Under the pieces are notes generated by a model. That model had not been told where the DNA came from, made no database searches, and saw only the letters and a list, made by a program, of their open reading frames with translations. This document shows, one piece after another, positions 10,510-20,640 of a stretch of DNA of 64,000 nucleotides. Source of the DNA: Epithemia pelagica (taxonomy: Eukaryota > Bacillariophyta > Bacillariophyceae > Surirellales > Surirellaceae). Within the stretch, counting starts at the first letter, position 1, and the number at the start of each line of letters is the position of its first letter. Position numbers and translations under genes: made by a program. The stretch lies in contig OX337228.1 in the NCBI GenBank assembly GCA_946965045.2, positions 1,488,001-1,552,000 of the forward strand. Direction: 5' to 3'.

Positions 10510-11154
10510 ATGATGCAGGTAACAAGAATTCACCTGTTGGTGTTGTGGAGTGCCAGCGCGGCTCATGGATTCAGTGTGGTGACCCCCATGAGATGTGCAG
10601 CCTCGTCGGTTTCCATGGAACCGAGCAACAACCAGCAAAACAACAACAAGAAACTGTCTTCTTCTTCTTCCTTGTCCTCCCGCAGTGGTCGTCCCCTCCA
10701 GTCTTCGTTTGCCGGCAACAATTTTGGGAACCAAGACGATGCGCGGTATCGTGAACTCTTGGCCAAGGCTCGGGGCTATGCCTATTACCGAAACAGTGAT
10801 ATGGGTGCCCCCTCTCCTCAAGATGCCCAACAAGTATTGGATGAAATCTTTTCCATGGAAGATTGGTGCACCTCCACAGCCACGGCGTCACCGGAGGTGT
10901 GTGAAAATGCCGATGAAGTGGCCGAGTTGGTGGTTCGATTGCGAGCCTTGGCGGCCACGTCGGAAGAAAAGACAGCCGTCATGTTTGATACCGTCTATTC
11001 CACCATGACACTCGCCGTGGTTCTCATGGTCGTTGTGGCCTCCTTTGTTTCGTCCCCCACCGAACTGGTCGATGCCACAACGGCAGCCTCGACCGCGGCC
11101 GACTTGGAGGACTTTTCCAATGTGGCCGTGGATGGCTTTATTTGGACCATGTAA
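10510..11154 (+). CDS. Plastid-type protein with one membrane span, function unknown
   Basis: 214 aa (or 213 from the second ATG). Residues 1-19 form a signal peptide ending A-A-H-G-F, a diatom plastid (ASAFAP-type) motif. A polar Ser/Asn-rich transit region follows, then a soluble helical part (about 74-155, with R-Y-R-E-L-L-A-K-A-R) and one hydrophobic segment at about 165-181, followed by an acidic tail ending W-T-M. Likely a thylakoid or envelope protein with one span. The layout resembles the protein at 17381-17959 (GFxVVTP after the signal, a T-M-T-rich span near the C terminus), but the sequence match is too weak to call paralogy. Confidence 0.75.
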   Translation: MMQVTRIHLLVLWSASAAHGFSVVTPMRCAASSVSMEPSNNQQNNNKKLSSSSSLSSRSGRPLQSSFAGNNFGNQDDARYRELLAKARGYAYYRNSDMGAPSPQDAQQVLDEIFSMEDWCTSTATASPEVCENADEVAELVVRLRALAATSEEKTAVMFDTVYSTMTLAVVLMVVVASFVSSPTELVDATTAASTAADLEDFSNVAVDGFIWTM

Positions 11155-11690
11155 TTCCTTGGTTGTGTGACAGACGACACGTGTCGAACCAAGGCGAAAA
11201 ACAAAAAAACAGAACCAACGACGACTATGTTCGACATTATTTGGCGGATGAAGGTAACCGATTGTTTGACTTTTGAAATTTCACGGAGTGATGCTGCTGC
11301 ATCCACCACAAGAAGATTGACACGAGAGTTCTGCGAGAAACATTCCATGACAATGCTGCAGAACAAGTATACACACAAGAGACCAAACACCTCTAGAGTA
11401 TTGGTGGAATGGCACTTACGTTTTACGGACCAGTGATTGTATCTAATATGCATAGTTTGAAACAAACGAACCAAAGAGTAATAATAAGAAACCTATTCCA
11501 TTGGAGTTTTCTCAACGCATAGCAATTATTTAGTTAGTATTTATGGAGGACAACATTTCATCCAACGAATGTGATATGTTGTTTGCTGTGAGGCCTCCAG
11601 AAAGATGAACAGGGAACCAAACGTTACTCCTTGACTCATTATCCGGTGGTCCAACAAACAGCCTGCATTGTTTCTTGTGTAGATTTTTTT
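11155..11690. other. Convergent intergenic region, no gene seen
   Basis: About 535 bp between the 3' ends of the gene at 10510-11154 and infA. AT-rich near 11440-11560. An 89-aa plus frame at 11167-11436 has no features of a protein. Confidence 0.5.
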
Positions 11691-12233
11691 CTAGCGATAT
11701 CGAAAGGTGATTCGTCCACGGGTCAAATCATAGGGACTGAGTTCAATCAAGACCTTGTCACCGACCAAAATTTTGACAAAGTTTTTGCGAATTTTGCCCG
11801 AAATGGTGGCCAGGACGGGTTCTTGCGTCTCGGATGCTCCATCAATGGCACATCGAAACATGGCATTCGGCAAGGATTCCAACACAACCGCCTCCACTTC
11901 AATCACATCATCCTTGGGTTTTCGAATGCGTTCCCGTTGAGCCGGTGGAGCATTTTTGCCACCGCTGCGAGCCGCCTTTTTGCCGTACAAGACCACCAAC
12001 GATGGAACCGGTCGTGGTGGTTGTCGCTGCTGGACCAACGAAAACGACATCGCGGACAATACACGGCTGGTAGGGATTGCTGACTTGGCTTGTCCACCAG
12101 ATTGTAATGCTTCTGGCAGTCGTTGCTGCAAGTTGGGACCAATGGAAAAGGCCGTGGCGCTCGTGGCCCCCCAAAGGAGGAGCGCACAAAGCATCCAAGA
12201 ACGGAGGATGGATATTCTGCTGGTCAAACCCAT
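11691..12233 (-). CDS. infA: Plastid translation initiation factor IF-1, nucleus-encoded
   Basis: 180 aa. Residues 1-29 are a signal peptide with A-T-A-F-S at the cleavage site, followed by a transit-type stretch to about 100. Residues 106-180 are a complete S1/OB-fold IF-1 domain: [19 protein letters not shown] and [13 protein letters not shown] all match bacterial IF-1. A short insertion (about 132-139) lies in the loop where bacteria have a tight turn. IF-1 binds the 30S A site at initiation; here it would act in the plastid after transfer of the gene to the nucleus. Single exon. Confidence 0.93.
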   Translation of the reverse strand: MGLTSRISILRSWMLCALLLWGATSATAFSIGPNLQQRLPEALQSGGQAKSAIPTSRVLSAMSFSLVQQRQPPRPVPSLVVLYGKKAARSGGKNAPPAQRERIRKPKDDVIEVEAVVLESLPNAMFRCAIDGASETQEPVLATISGKIRKNFVKILVGDKVLIELSPYDLTRGRITFRYR

Positions 12234-12720
12234 GATACTAATCTGTTGAGAGTACTGGGGTCAAAGGCGCACAAGAAACGAGACTACAAGGACCTCTTTT
12301 TGTTTTCTACACAGATGGATGGTCGGTTGATGGTTGTGATGTTGATGGTCGCAATGTCTCTGAGTTTGATGGCCGCTGGCTCATTGTTCCGTCTTGTGTC
12401 ACGTCCTATCGTGTACAACGTACGTCAGCATTATTTACAGTTGACGTAAATGTACACCTCTAATGTTTCACGGACTATGTGTGTGAGGGTGTAGTTGGTG
12501 GTCTTTTCGGTCGCGCTTCGGTCATGGAATTAATCGCCGTTTCGTTTTCTCGCGTGAGAAAAATCTATGCGATCACAAAAATGTCCAAAGATACCGTACT
12601 ACACGCAAAAGTGCAAAGAACAACATGCCCAACCAGTGACAGTGAAAAAGTGTCAGTGCACGGGGAAAACCGCCGTACAAGAGAGAGGGTCCAAAGGTGC
12701 GAACGAGGTACTACTACACC
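12234..12720. other. Divergent intergenic region, no gene seen
   Basis: 487 bp between infA and the ATPase gene, expected to hold both promoters. ORFs in it are short and unlike proteins. Confidence 0.5.
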
Positions 12721-15700
12721 ATGAGTAGTGAGCTCCTCAATGGTGGTGGCAGCCACAGCAGCTGGGGTTCCAACCGTTTAGGTGGACGTGGAGGTTCCAC
12801 AACAACGACGGACCTCTTGTCGTCGCGTCTATCGGCCATGTCCAACAACCACCACAAGGGACTTTGGGGTCGACAGACACAACTGGATCAATTGCAGGCA
12901 CTTGCCCGTCTGGTGCAAGGCTCGGAGGCCAACAAGCAAGTGGCATTGGTGCATGGTCCTTCGGGCTGTGGCAAAACATCCCTGTGCCATGCCTTGAAAT
13001 CATCCACCACCACCACAACGAGTACTCCTGCAGCTACAGGAAATGACGCTGCTGCTGCGCCAAGCAATAATCCTACGTACGGGCTTGTGTTTGGAAAGTT
13101 TGATCAGTATCAAGACAATTCGGTACCCTATTCCGCCTTGGCGCAAGCCATGGAAGGGGCCTTTTTCGATATGACGCGACAAGAATCTCAAGCCTTGGTA
13201 CGTTCCCTCGGTCCCGATTGCTTGGGTGTCCTGTGTACCTTGGTTCCAGCGTCCGAGGCGTTTCTGTCGTACGACTGGTCGTCGTCTCGGTCCAGTGAGT
13301 CGTCCTCCAAGGCATGGAACGACAAACGTCAAGAACCAACACCAACAACATTGCACAATAGTCATGACAAGACAAGGCCGAAACAGGACGGCACATCATT
13401 ATCATCCTCCCCCCAAGGGGCCAGTGGGAAATTGGTCCTGTCTTCCACGTTGCTGGGCCTGGCCATGACCAAGTTCTTGACCCAGATATCCTCCTCCCAA
13501 CGGCCCACAATTTTGGTGCTGGACGATTTGCAATGGGCTGACCAAGTCCCTGGCCATTTTAAAAGTGATTGTTCATCTCCAACAAATCAAGAACCTCTTC
13601 TTGATTGGAATCTACCGCGACAGTCTGGATCATCCAGAGTCCATGTCGTCCAATGGGAGTACTAGCAATAACGAGTCGTATACCAGGCTCCATGCATGGT
13701 TGAACGAAGCAACCTGCGACGATCAAGGAACGACCTTGCCCTATGTTCACGACATTGCCGTGACGGCTCTGGATCCCATGCATACTTCAAAGTTTGTCCG
13801 GTACCTCCTGTGTCTGGAACAACCGGAAGAAGAATCGGACCCGAGAAAGGACGCAGCATCCTCTGGTTTGATGGACTTGGTGTATCGAAAAACCATGGGA
13901 AATCCCTCTTATGTGGTTCAATTTTTGATTCTGCTCCAAAAAGATGGTCTCTTGCAATTCAATTATGGGACCAACACATGGCAATGGGATTTGCCCAAAG
14001 TTCAGTCGGCCACCTCGGTGGCCCAAAACGTGGCCGCCCTCTTGACAGTTTCCGTCCAAAGCTTGCCATGGCAGGCACTTCGTGTCTTGCAGTTGGCCGC
14101 ATGTTTGGGCTATGTCTTTGACGTGGAACTGCTACAAGAACTCTATCAAATCAGTCATACGAATGAAACTGGTGAAACGATTTGTCCATTTTTGGGTACC
14201 ACCAAGCGTACAGCGGAGGACGAGAAAGAAGAAGAGGAACAAGAGGGTGAGAAACCCAACGAGGCTACCGACATTTCTCAAACGGTCGAGAGATTGGTCC
14301 AAGAGAACTATCTGGAGGCACAAGGGAACAACAACAACAACAAAAAAAACTCTTCCGATTCACGCACGATCAGGTACAACGCACCGTTTATGAACTGATT
14401 CCTCCCGGAACAGAACGGGACAACTTTCATTGGTTCATTGGTACCTATATTTACAACATGTTCAGCACTGGATCGGCCAGTCGATCCAAGCTCTTGTTTT
14501 TGGCGACAGACCAACTCAATCGCGGATGCCCGGCATCCCGTATTGCCACAATGAAAGACGAGGAACGTAAATGGTTGATGGAGTTGAATTTCGAAGCCGC
14601 CAATTTAGCCAAGGATCGTCATGGACTGGATCTTACGGGGCTCTTTTTGGACAAGGCCAAGACGTTGATCCAAGCACATGTTGACTGGGACACGTCATAC
14701 GAGTTGGTCGTACATATCTACAATTCCATTGTCTCGTTGGAAATCTCGCGTGGACGGTACGAAGATGGAATTGCCATTGTCGATATAATTCTGCAACATG
14801 CCCGTCAAGCTCAAGACACGATTGTGGCTCTGGCTTCACGGACCACAATCCGAGCGGCAGCACTCGAATTCGATGTGGCTTTGGAGGATGCCAAGAACGT
14901 TCTCCAGTTGTGCGGTGAACGACTTCCAACAGTCCATGCCTGGACGGTTTCTCGGGAACTTCGGCGAACCAAACGCTTGGTGGAAGGCAATTCGGAAGAA
15001 GAACTCTCTGCACTGTTTCAAAAGGAAACGGAGGCTGACAAGAACAAGTTGATTGCCATGAAGACGTACCTTACTGCCTCGGTGTGTGGATGGCATGGTA
15101 ATACCACCATGCTTGCATTGTGTTTTCTTGGCTTGTTTCGGCTCGCGATCCAGTTTCGTCGAAACCAATATAACGGAATCGCATTCACGGCGTTCGGGGC
15201 TCTGCTGGCCAACAACGGCGATGTCGAATTGGGCCACCGTTTGACTCAGCTTGGATTGAAGGCACAAAAGGCAGAGGATATCCCAGCAGATGCTATCATG
15301 CATGCATATTCTTGTGTTGTCCATGAAAAATTGCCACTGGCATCGCTTTTGGATATGTCCTTGACTGGTTATAGAAGAGATCTTGCCATGGGGGATCCAT
15401 TTCCGGGTATCGTCTGTCTTTTGATTTATGTGGATGCCTATAAGGGTTTGCGGGCTGCGGTTGGACGCATTGGCGTCTGACTTGAGCAAGTATGCAGAAC
15501 AAGTGAAAATGATTCATGGTGACTTTATGCTTTGCATGATGTTGCCTACATTACAGCTGGCATTGAACCTCATTGGTCAGTCTGATGACCCGGTCACGAT
15601 AAATTGGGAAATTATTCTCCAACACGGATATTGCAATGAGGGTGTGGAAATAGCTGTCACGAATGCAAGCCTGCAGCTGAATTGTACACAAATGTTCAAT

Positions 15701-16339
15701 TCCTTGGTAATGAAGGACATGGAGACGGCAGAAATGGCCTTTCGAAACGTTCAAGGTTTTCCGAGATACAATCGAATGTTCCAACTCAACTATTTCAACA
15801 AATACTTTTGCATGCTTACAGAGGGCCTGGTGGGTTTTTGGCTCGGAAAAGAGAAACGAAACACCTATCGCAAAAGCGCTAAGCAGACGATCCATTGGTT
15901 TAAAGAAAGACCAAACCTCAACACCGTTCCACTTCGGCTTTTGCTAGAGGCGCAGGAAGCAGCTACAGGACGACAAGTGGACCCCGCACGAGTGAAGACC
16001 TTGTTTGACAATGTGATTGTAATGTTGGCCCGAAGTGGACTCGTACACTATGGTGCAATCGCCAATGAGCTTGCAGCCGAGTTTCTCATGGACAACAAGA
16101 TGAGTGTTGAGGAAGCAAAACAGTATTTCATGCGCTCCATGGAACTGTACATGGAATGGGGAGCGATTGTCAAGGTGGAAGCTCTTGAAAGGTTGCATGA
16201 TCTGTCTCGGGATGATAATACGACCACAACGAAGATAGCGTCTACACTTCGAGGACGAGAAAGTTTCAGTTCCCGGGTGGATGCAACACGGAAGCCAGGA
16301 ACACAGAGTTTGGTTGACGACCTTAGGGGTGAAGAATGA
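12721..16339 (+). pseudogene. Predicted ATPase of the COG3899 (AAA_16/STAND-like) type, three frameshifts
   Basis: About 1,200 codons from the ATG at 12721. Walker A G-P-S-G-C-G-K-T-S is at residues 79-87; Walker B L-V-L-D-D-L-Q-W-A-D is near 13510-13540; downstream are F-T-H-D-Q-V-Q (near 14360) and the E-W-G-A-I-V-K-V-E-A-L end typical of the ATPase module found in COG3899 proteins, where it precedes signalling domains. Here it ends soon after. The frame changes by +1 near 13547, by -1 at an A8 run near 14343-14351, and by +1 near 15450, each time with conserved sequence on both sides, so introns do not explain the shifts. It is either a decayed gene or one carrying consensus errors. The last 58 codons are duplicated at 7652-7828. 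Confidence 0.75.
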
Positions 16340-16925
16340 TTAGCGCGGGATTAGGATGGCAATGTTGTATACATGATGACTCATCGCTCTATCATCCTGC
16401 TAGTCGGGCAATGTGTTGTCAGTGTGGTCACATGGTTCTTCCATACCAAGAAAATGGATGGGCCCAGTTCTTGTCGGATCGAGCGCCTCAAGTCCCCTCC
16501 ACAAGAATTTGGTAAAGCGATGTCGATGGATGAATCGGGTACGGAGAAGAATACGAGTCTCTAGAGGCGACAAAGAACCAGGGTAGAAGTGCACCATCAC
16601 CAACATGGGAGTGTCGATACCTCGGTAAGCAAGAAATGTGAAAAAAGAGAGACGATACCCTAAGAAAGACGAGTGAAGCGGTCGCGGGAAAATGGGAAAG
16701 AAGTTCCAAGGGAAAGGATGAACCGTTAAAAGTTTTTATCCCTCACTGCAGCATGATTCGACCAATAGAATGAACTCCAATCTTTCGGTGCACAATCGTC
16801 CAGCAGTACAAATCATTTTGTGTCGACAATCGTCCACCATCGGCCGTGGACGGTGCGTTTCACTTGGTGGACTTGCTCGTCACACGATGTACCGTGGTGG
16901 ATGGATCGGATCGCCGACTACTGCC
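16162..16925 (-). repeat. Inversion-breakpoint duplication L, copy 2 (inverted relative to 7096-7828)
   Basis: Begins inside the last codons of the ATPase gene, passes through 500 bp of shared intergenic DNA and ends with the last codons of the 4735-7164 gene on the minus strand. It abuts block R at 16925/16926. Confidence 0.85.
16860..16925 (-). pseudogene. 3' fragment of the coiled-coil (NRBF2-like) gene
   Basis: The last 22 codons including the stop (rc of 16860-16862) correspond to 7096-7164 with a few substitutions and one codon fewer in the Thr run. No start; a breakpoint remnant. Confidence 0.8.
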
Positions 16926-17094
16926 GGCCAGTGTCCACTTGACGGAAGCACTCAAATTGGAGTATTTGCGAGAGATTGGCTTTACCCACTTGCGGATTGC
17001 CGATGGTGTCATCAGCTCCCTGCAACTCTATGGACTAATCGCACGCTTGTGTTCCCTCTCCAACAAGGCGGCAGTATTGAACAAGGGCTCGTAG
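16926..17094 (+). pseudogene. 3' fragment of RFC2
   Basis: 56 codons with the stop encode the RFC2 C terminus ([11 protein letters not shown] ... L-N-K-G-S-stop), with a handful of substitutions relative to 8561-8729. No start codon or promoter of its own; a breakpoint remnant. Confidence 0.88.
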
Positions 17095-17497
17095 AGTTGT
17101 ACCGAGTAGGAGTATATAGTATATAGAACTGCTGGAAATTCAAGGACAAACTCGAGCTATTTTTATAAGGGGAACGAACACTATTGTGCATCACGTAGTA
17201 TGGTCTCTAGAGTGTGGTTGGTAGCTTTTGGCACAATGCAGATATAGTCGGTTGATAGTTGGAGAATTTGGATGGATGGATTGTATGCGTATACAATGTG
17301 TGTGTATGTTTGTACAGGATTGGACATGGGACAGTGGCATCAAACATACCGACGTAGGAGGGATTTTGTCATGACATGGTTTACAAGTGTCCACCGTTGC
17401 GAAGAGCGTGATGTACCATGGTCCCCAAGTATCCATCTCGTGCGGCCCAGGCCCACTCGTGCCATTCCAAAAGAGGAGACGAACTGGAGGCGGCCAG
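16926..17497 (-). repeat. Inversion-breakpoint duplication R, copy 2 (inverted relative to 7829-8729)
   Basis: Starts with the end of RFC2 on the plus strand, passes through about 290 bp of intergenic DNA and runs into the last codons of the 17381-17959 gene. It lacks about 370 bp present in the other copy. Confidence 0.8.
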
Positions 17498-17959
17498 GTC
17501 CGTCGCAGTCGCCAGGATGCTTAGAAAGACCGTCAAGGACATGGCGGCGGCGACAACGACAACGACCGCAACAAGAACTGTCATGGTGGAGGCATCGCCC
17601 CAGAGAATGCCAGCCATGGCTTCTTGAAACAGATTCATGGAGGAATCACTCATGGCCGATGACGACTCCTTAACTTGGCTGGATGACAATGCCATGAGAT
17701 CCTTGTTGGTGGTAGATTCTGGGACTGTCAAAGAACTGGTTGCTGCTGCCTGGAGTTCATCGTTCTGGTTCTTATTGTGATTCTTACTGTTGCTGGGACC
17801 AAAATCTTGAGAGGTGGTAATGGAAGAAGAGAGTCTTGTGGGTGTCATTGTCGTCGCAATCGACGGAAAGGGTGTCTTGGGGGTCACCACAAACCCAGTC
17901 GCCATCCAAGATGAACCCAAGAAGAAAGTGATGAGAACGAGACTTGTGGAGGAGATCAT
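17381..17959 (-). CDS. Plastid-type protein with one membrane span, function unknown
   Basis: 192 aa. The signal peptide (1-20) is followed by A-T-G-F, a diatom plastid import motif. A Ser/Thr/Asn-rich region to about 115 precedes one hydrophobic span at about 126-150, then a Trp-rich C terminus (E-W-H-E-W-A-W-A) ending G-G-H-L. It is likely a thylakoid or envelope protein. The C-terminal codons are duplicated at 7829-7944, which supports the reading frame because the copy keeps the same frame and stop. Confidence 0.75.
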   Translation of the reverse strand: MISSTSLVLITFFLGSSWMATGFVVTPKTPFPSIATTMTPTRLSSSITTSQDFGPSNSKNHNKNQNDELQAAATSSLTVPESTTNKDLMALSSSQVKESSSAMSDSSMNLFQEAMAGILWGDASTMTVLVAVVVVVAAAMSLTVFLSILATATDLAASSSSPLLEWHEWAWAARDGYLGTMVHHALRNGGHL

Positions 17960-18682
17960 GATGATGATGATTCTTCAAGTATTCGACAGTATAGTTTCTT
18001 GTTTGTTGCAAGCAGCGTCTTCAGAGACCACGGAAAAGATACCTTTCTCGATGCAAAATAAAAATTTATGACAGGTCCCCAAGAGGCATCTACAGATTGT
18101 GATTGTGATGGCACGAGAAAGGTTCTTTTCGCCATTGGGGTTGCCCAGAGAACATGAAAGAAAAATGTGAGCAGATGTGTCAATCATGATGGAAAGGGAA
18201 TCGACCGGCATGCCATACCCCCCAGCGGGGGTGAGTCATGAGGTTTAGTGATTCGATCCTGGTGTGCAAACTCTTTCTCACCCCCACGGCGCGTCCCTTC
18301 CGCTCTCGACTTTGACACAAACCTCGCAACCACTCCGCGCATTCACCACGGCACTGGAGGTGATGCGATCGTCCATGGCCCATCATCACTGCCCAAAGGC
18401 CACCATCATCCAAAACAAGGCGCATGTGGACTGTATGACTTGATGGTGGTGCAGAAAGGTTGACATTGGCTTACCAAGGTCCATGGTAGGCAGCAACAGA
18501 AGCATCGCCCAAAACAACCTTCTTCTCACCCATTATTCCTTTCTATCAGGCATTGACGATGTTCCCCCTCTTCCTTTCTCTCCTTCCTTCATTGATTGCA
18601 TCGGCCTATCTTTATCCCATGGAAAACAAGGCCCTCAGCACTCGACAACAACAACAACATTGGGGTCTTCACTCTCCACACA
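17960..18682. other. Intergenic region left of the large retrotransposon
   Basis: No convincing gene. A short frame from the ATG at 18559 would encode a signal-peptide-like 40-residue start and, with the retrotransposon removed, would stop a few codons after the insertion site; it is too short to call. 18213-18290 carries a motif (GAGTCATGAGG then TTAGTGATTC and CTTTCTCACC) also found at 63536-63590. Confidence 0.45.
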
Positions 18683-18829
18683 TGACAAGGGAGAGCGACC
18701 TAGTTGAGACTCCCCTAGCTCACGTCAGACTCGCAATCGTCAGTGCTTACGCACACATTCTTCTTTAGGCCCTACCGGCATTACGTAACGTATTATCTAG
18801 TCATAATTTTCAAAACCATCCCCTTTTCA
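18683..18829 (+). repeat. 5' LTR of outer Copia element
   Basis: 147 bp, identical by eye to 49043-49189; TG...CA ends. No TATA box was recognised within it. Confidence 0.95.
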
Positions 18830-18841
18830 GGTTATGAGCCC
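18830..18841 (+). promoter_or_regulatory. Primer binding site, complementary to a tRNA-Met anticodon arm
   Basis: GGTTATGAGCCC lies directly after the LTR. Its complement, GGGCUCAUAACC, is the anticodon stem-loop of a Met tRNA (anticodon CAU). Internal priming by a half tRNA is known for Drosophila copia. Use of the same mechanism here is inferred from position and complementarity. Confidence 0.75.
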
Positions 18842-18972
18842 AAATATCACGCACGTAAATTAGCATAAAATTGGTTGCGAAAGAGGAACAAACCGGACCT
18901 TGACGTTGAGAAAGAGCCGTCTACAAGAGCCCGTTGATGTCCCCAAGTCCTACCAAGTTCGAGAGCCCGTTG

Positions 18973-18980
18973 TATATAAA
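18973..18980 (+). promoter_or_regulatory. TATA box in the leader, outside the LTR
   Basis: TATATAAA lies 54 bp before the gag ATG. If used, it would give a gag mRNA lacking the LTR and primer site; it may equally be chance in the leader. Confidence 0.35.
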
Positions 18981-19033
18981 CGGTGAGCATCGAAGACACA
19001 AGAAAACGAAGAGCAGCTGCGGTTTTGCGGTGA

Positions 19034-20596
19034 ATGGAAAGCCTTCAAGACCTTTTGAACCTATTACCAGACTCCGATTTGGAATCCGAAGAACCAGGTT
19101 GGTCAGATACAGTAAGCTTAGCTAGTAGTATAATGACGACGACCGGTACAGTCCCCATTACAATCAATGGCGTGACTATTGAAGTGAACGATCAAGCGAC
19201 GCCAGCGCAGAATGTCGAAACCGCTTTGTTCAAGAAGGAAGATCGCGAAGGAATGGGCGCAGAGAAGCGTCAAGAACTCTTTGCCAAGGCTTCAACTTCC
19301 ACTCCTGCGAAGTTTGACCTATTGTCCCCTAATATTACTGACGTAAAGCAACTCGAAGATTGCTACAATCTTAATCTTATGGTTTCAAGATTAAAGAGCC
19401 AGCACGTGATGTATGACATGCACGATGTCTTCATGGTTGTGACCCCTGATGGGACTGGCCCTGCCTTAAAAACAGACGCTAAGAACGAACCCAAGGATCT
19501 TTATTCTTTCTATTCCGATCTTACTGAAGAACAAGTGGCCCTTAGCAACGAATGGTACTCTACTTGGCCGAAGAAAAGCTGGTATCGCGAGAATCTCATG
19601 CCGACCGCTAAACAGCTTGAGGTTAGTATGAAGAACACGCTCTGGACTAAAGTCTATGAGCGCTACAAACGGTACAAGACGGAGCAACAAGGCGGTCCCT
19701 TGGTGTTCATTATTATGATGAAGTTGCTAGTCACCCACACTGAACAAGCGACTAAGTCGCTAGTAGAGACGGTGGAGAACCTCAAGATCTCTAAAGTTCG
19801 TGGAGAAAACGTCTCCAAAGTTGTGAGTCTTATTTTGGGCGCTTATGAGCGGTTGGAAGCCATCGAAACGATTCCCGAAGACTTTGACAAGACCGTTCTG
19901 ACTGTTCTGCAGACAAGTTCTGTGGACAAGTTCAACAAGGTTTTCGAACTGATCGAAAGCCAGGCTCGTATTGCGACTGCCCTTTCTCGTTCAGGTTCTA
20001 CCGTCCAAGCCCAATTTACGATCCCCAAGGTGGAGTCTCTCTTGGATCTTGCTGAGCAAGAGTATCTAGCTCTTTGTCGGTCCAACGATTGGACTGGCGC
20101 TAAAACCCGCGGCAGCCCGTCATCCTTACCTGCCGTTGATCCCGATTCTAAACCTAGTGGTAATCGTAAAGGCCCTATTTGCTGGAATTGTGGTGGAAGT
20201 CACACCCTTAAAGACTGTCTGAAGCCGCGCAATGAGGCGCTTATTGAAGCCAATCGCAAGAAGTTCAACGAGGCAAAGAACAAGTCCGGCAATTCGGGAT
20301 CCTCCGGTTCTGGGTCTGGGTCGCGCCGTCACAAGTGGCGAGCCCCTACTCCTGACGAGAATAATCGTCGTGTCATCGATGGCAAATCTATGTCCTGGAA
20401 TGCCGACACGAAGCGTTGGGTCGCACTGGCCACCACTCCTCCTCCGACTGCCGCCAACAATCCTCCTGGCGGGTCCTCCCGGCGTGTGCAGATTGCAGAA
20501 TCCACTGGTTCCCCTGGTCTCGACGAAGCCAATAATCGTCGGGCCATTGAGCGCACTGTCCACACGTTGATGGCGCAGTTTCAAGCCCTCCCGTGA
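19034..20596 (+). CDS. gag: Gag of outer Copia element
   Basis: 520 aa. The N-terminal half resembles Copia capsid proteins in layout (helical, with W-S-T-W-P-K-K-S-W-Y near residue 180). A zinc knuckle begins at C383 with spacing C-X2-C-X3-H-X4-C, one residue shorter than the retroviral standard, and is followed by a basic Lys/Arg/Ser tract that would bind RNA. The stop is TGA at 20594-20596. With the nested array removed, the frame is open from this TGA into pol, so a Gag-Pol fusion by readthrough is plausible. Confidence 0.9.
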   Translation: MESLQDLLNLLPDSDLESEEPGWSDTVSLASSIMTTTGTVPITINGVTIEVNDQATPAQNVETALFKKEDREGMGAEKRQELFAKASTSTPAKFDLLSPNITDVKQLEDCYNLNLMVSRLKSQHVMYDMHDVFMVVTPDGTGPALKTDAKNEPKDLYSFYSDLTEEQVALSNEWYSTWPKKSWYRENLMPTAKQLEVSMKNTLWTKVYERYKRYKTEQQGGPLVFIIMMKLLVTHTEQATKSLVETVENLKISKVRGENVSKVVSLILGAYERLEAIETIPEDFDKTVLTVLQTSSVDKFNKVFELIESQARIATALSRSGSTVQAQFTIPKVESLLDLAEQEYLALCRSNDWTGAKTRGSPSSLPAVDPDSKPSGNRKGPICWNCGGSHTLKDCLKPRNEALIEANRKKFNEAKNKSGNSGSSGSGSGSRRHKWRAPTPDENNRRVIDGKSMSWNADTKRWVALATTPPPTAANNPPGGSSRRVQIAESTGSPGLDEANNRRAIERTVHTLMAQFQALP

Positions 20597-20640
20597 TGGT
20601 GTGGCCGTCGACTAGTCGATGTAGGCCACCTGTTTCATTG

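Noticed and set aside
10510-17959. The two plastid membrane proteins (10510-11154 and 17381-17959) as paralogues
   Set aside because: They share layout and a few residues around the signal cleavage site and span, but no alignable core was seen.
18559-18682. Short secreted-peptide gene disrupted by the outer Copia element
   Set aside because: With the element removed the frame ends after about 44 codons and shows only a hydrophobic start; chance is likely.
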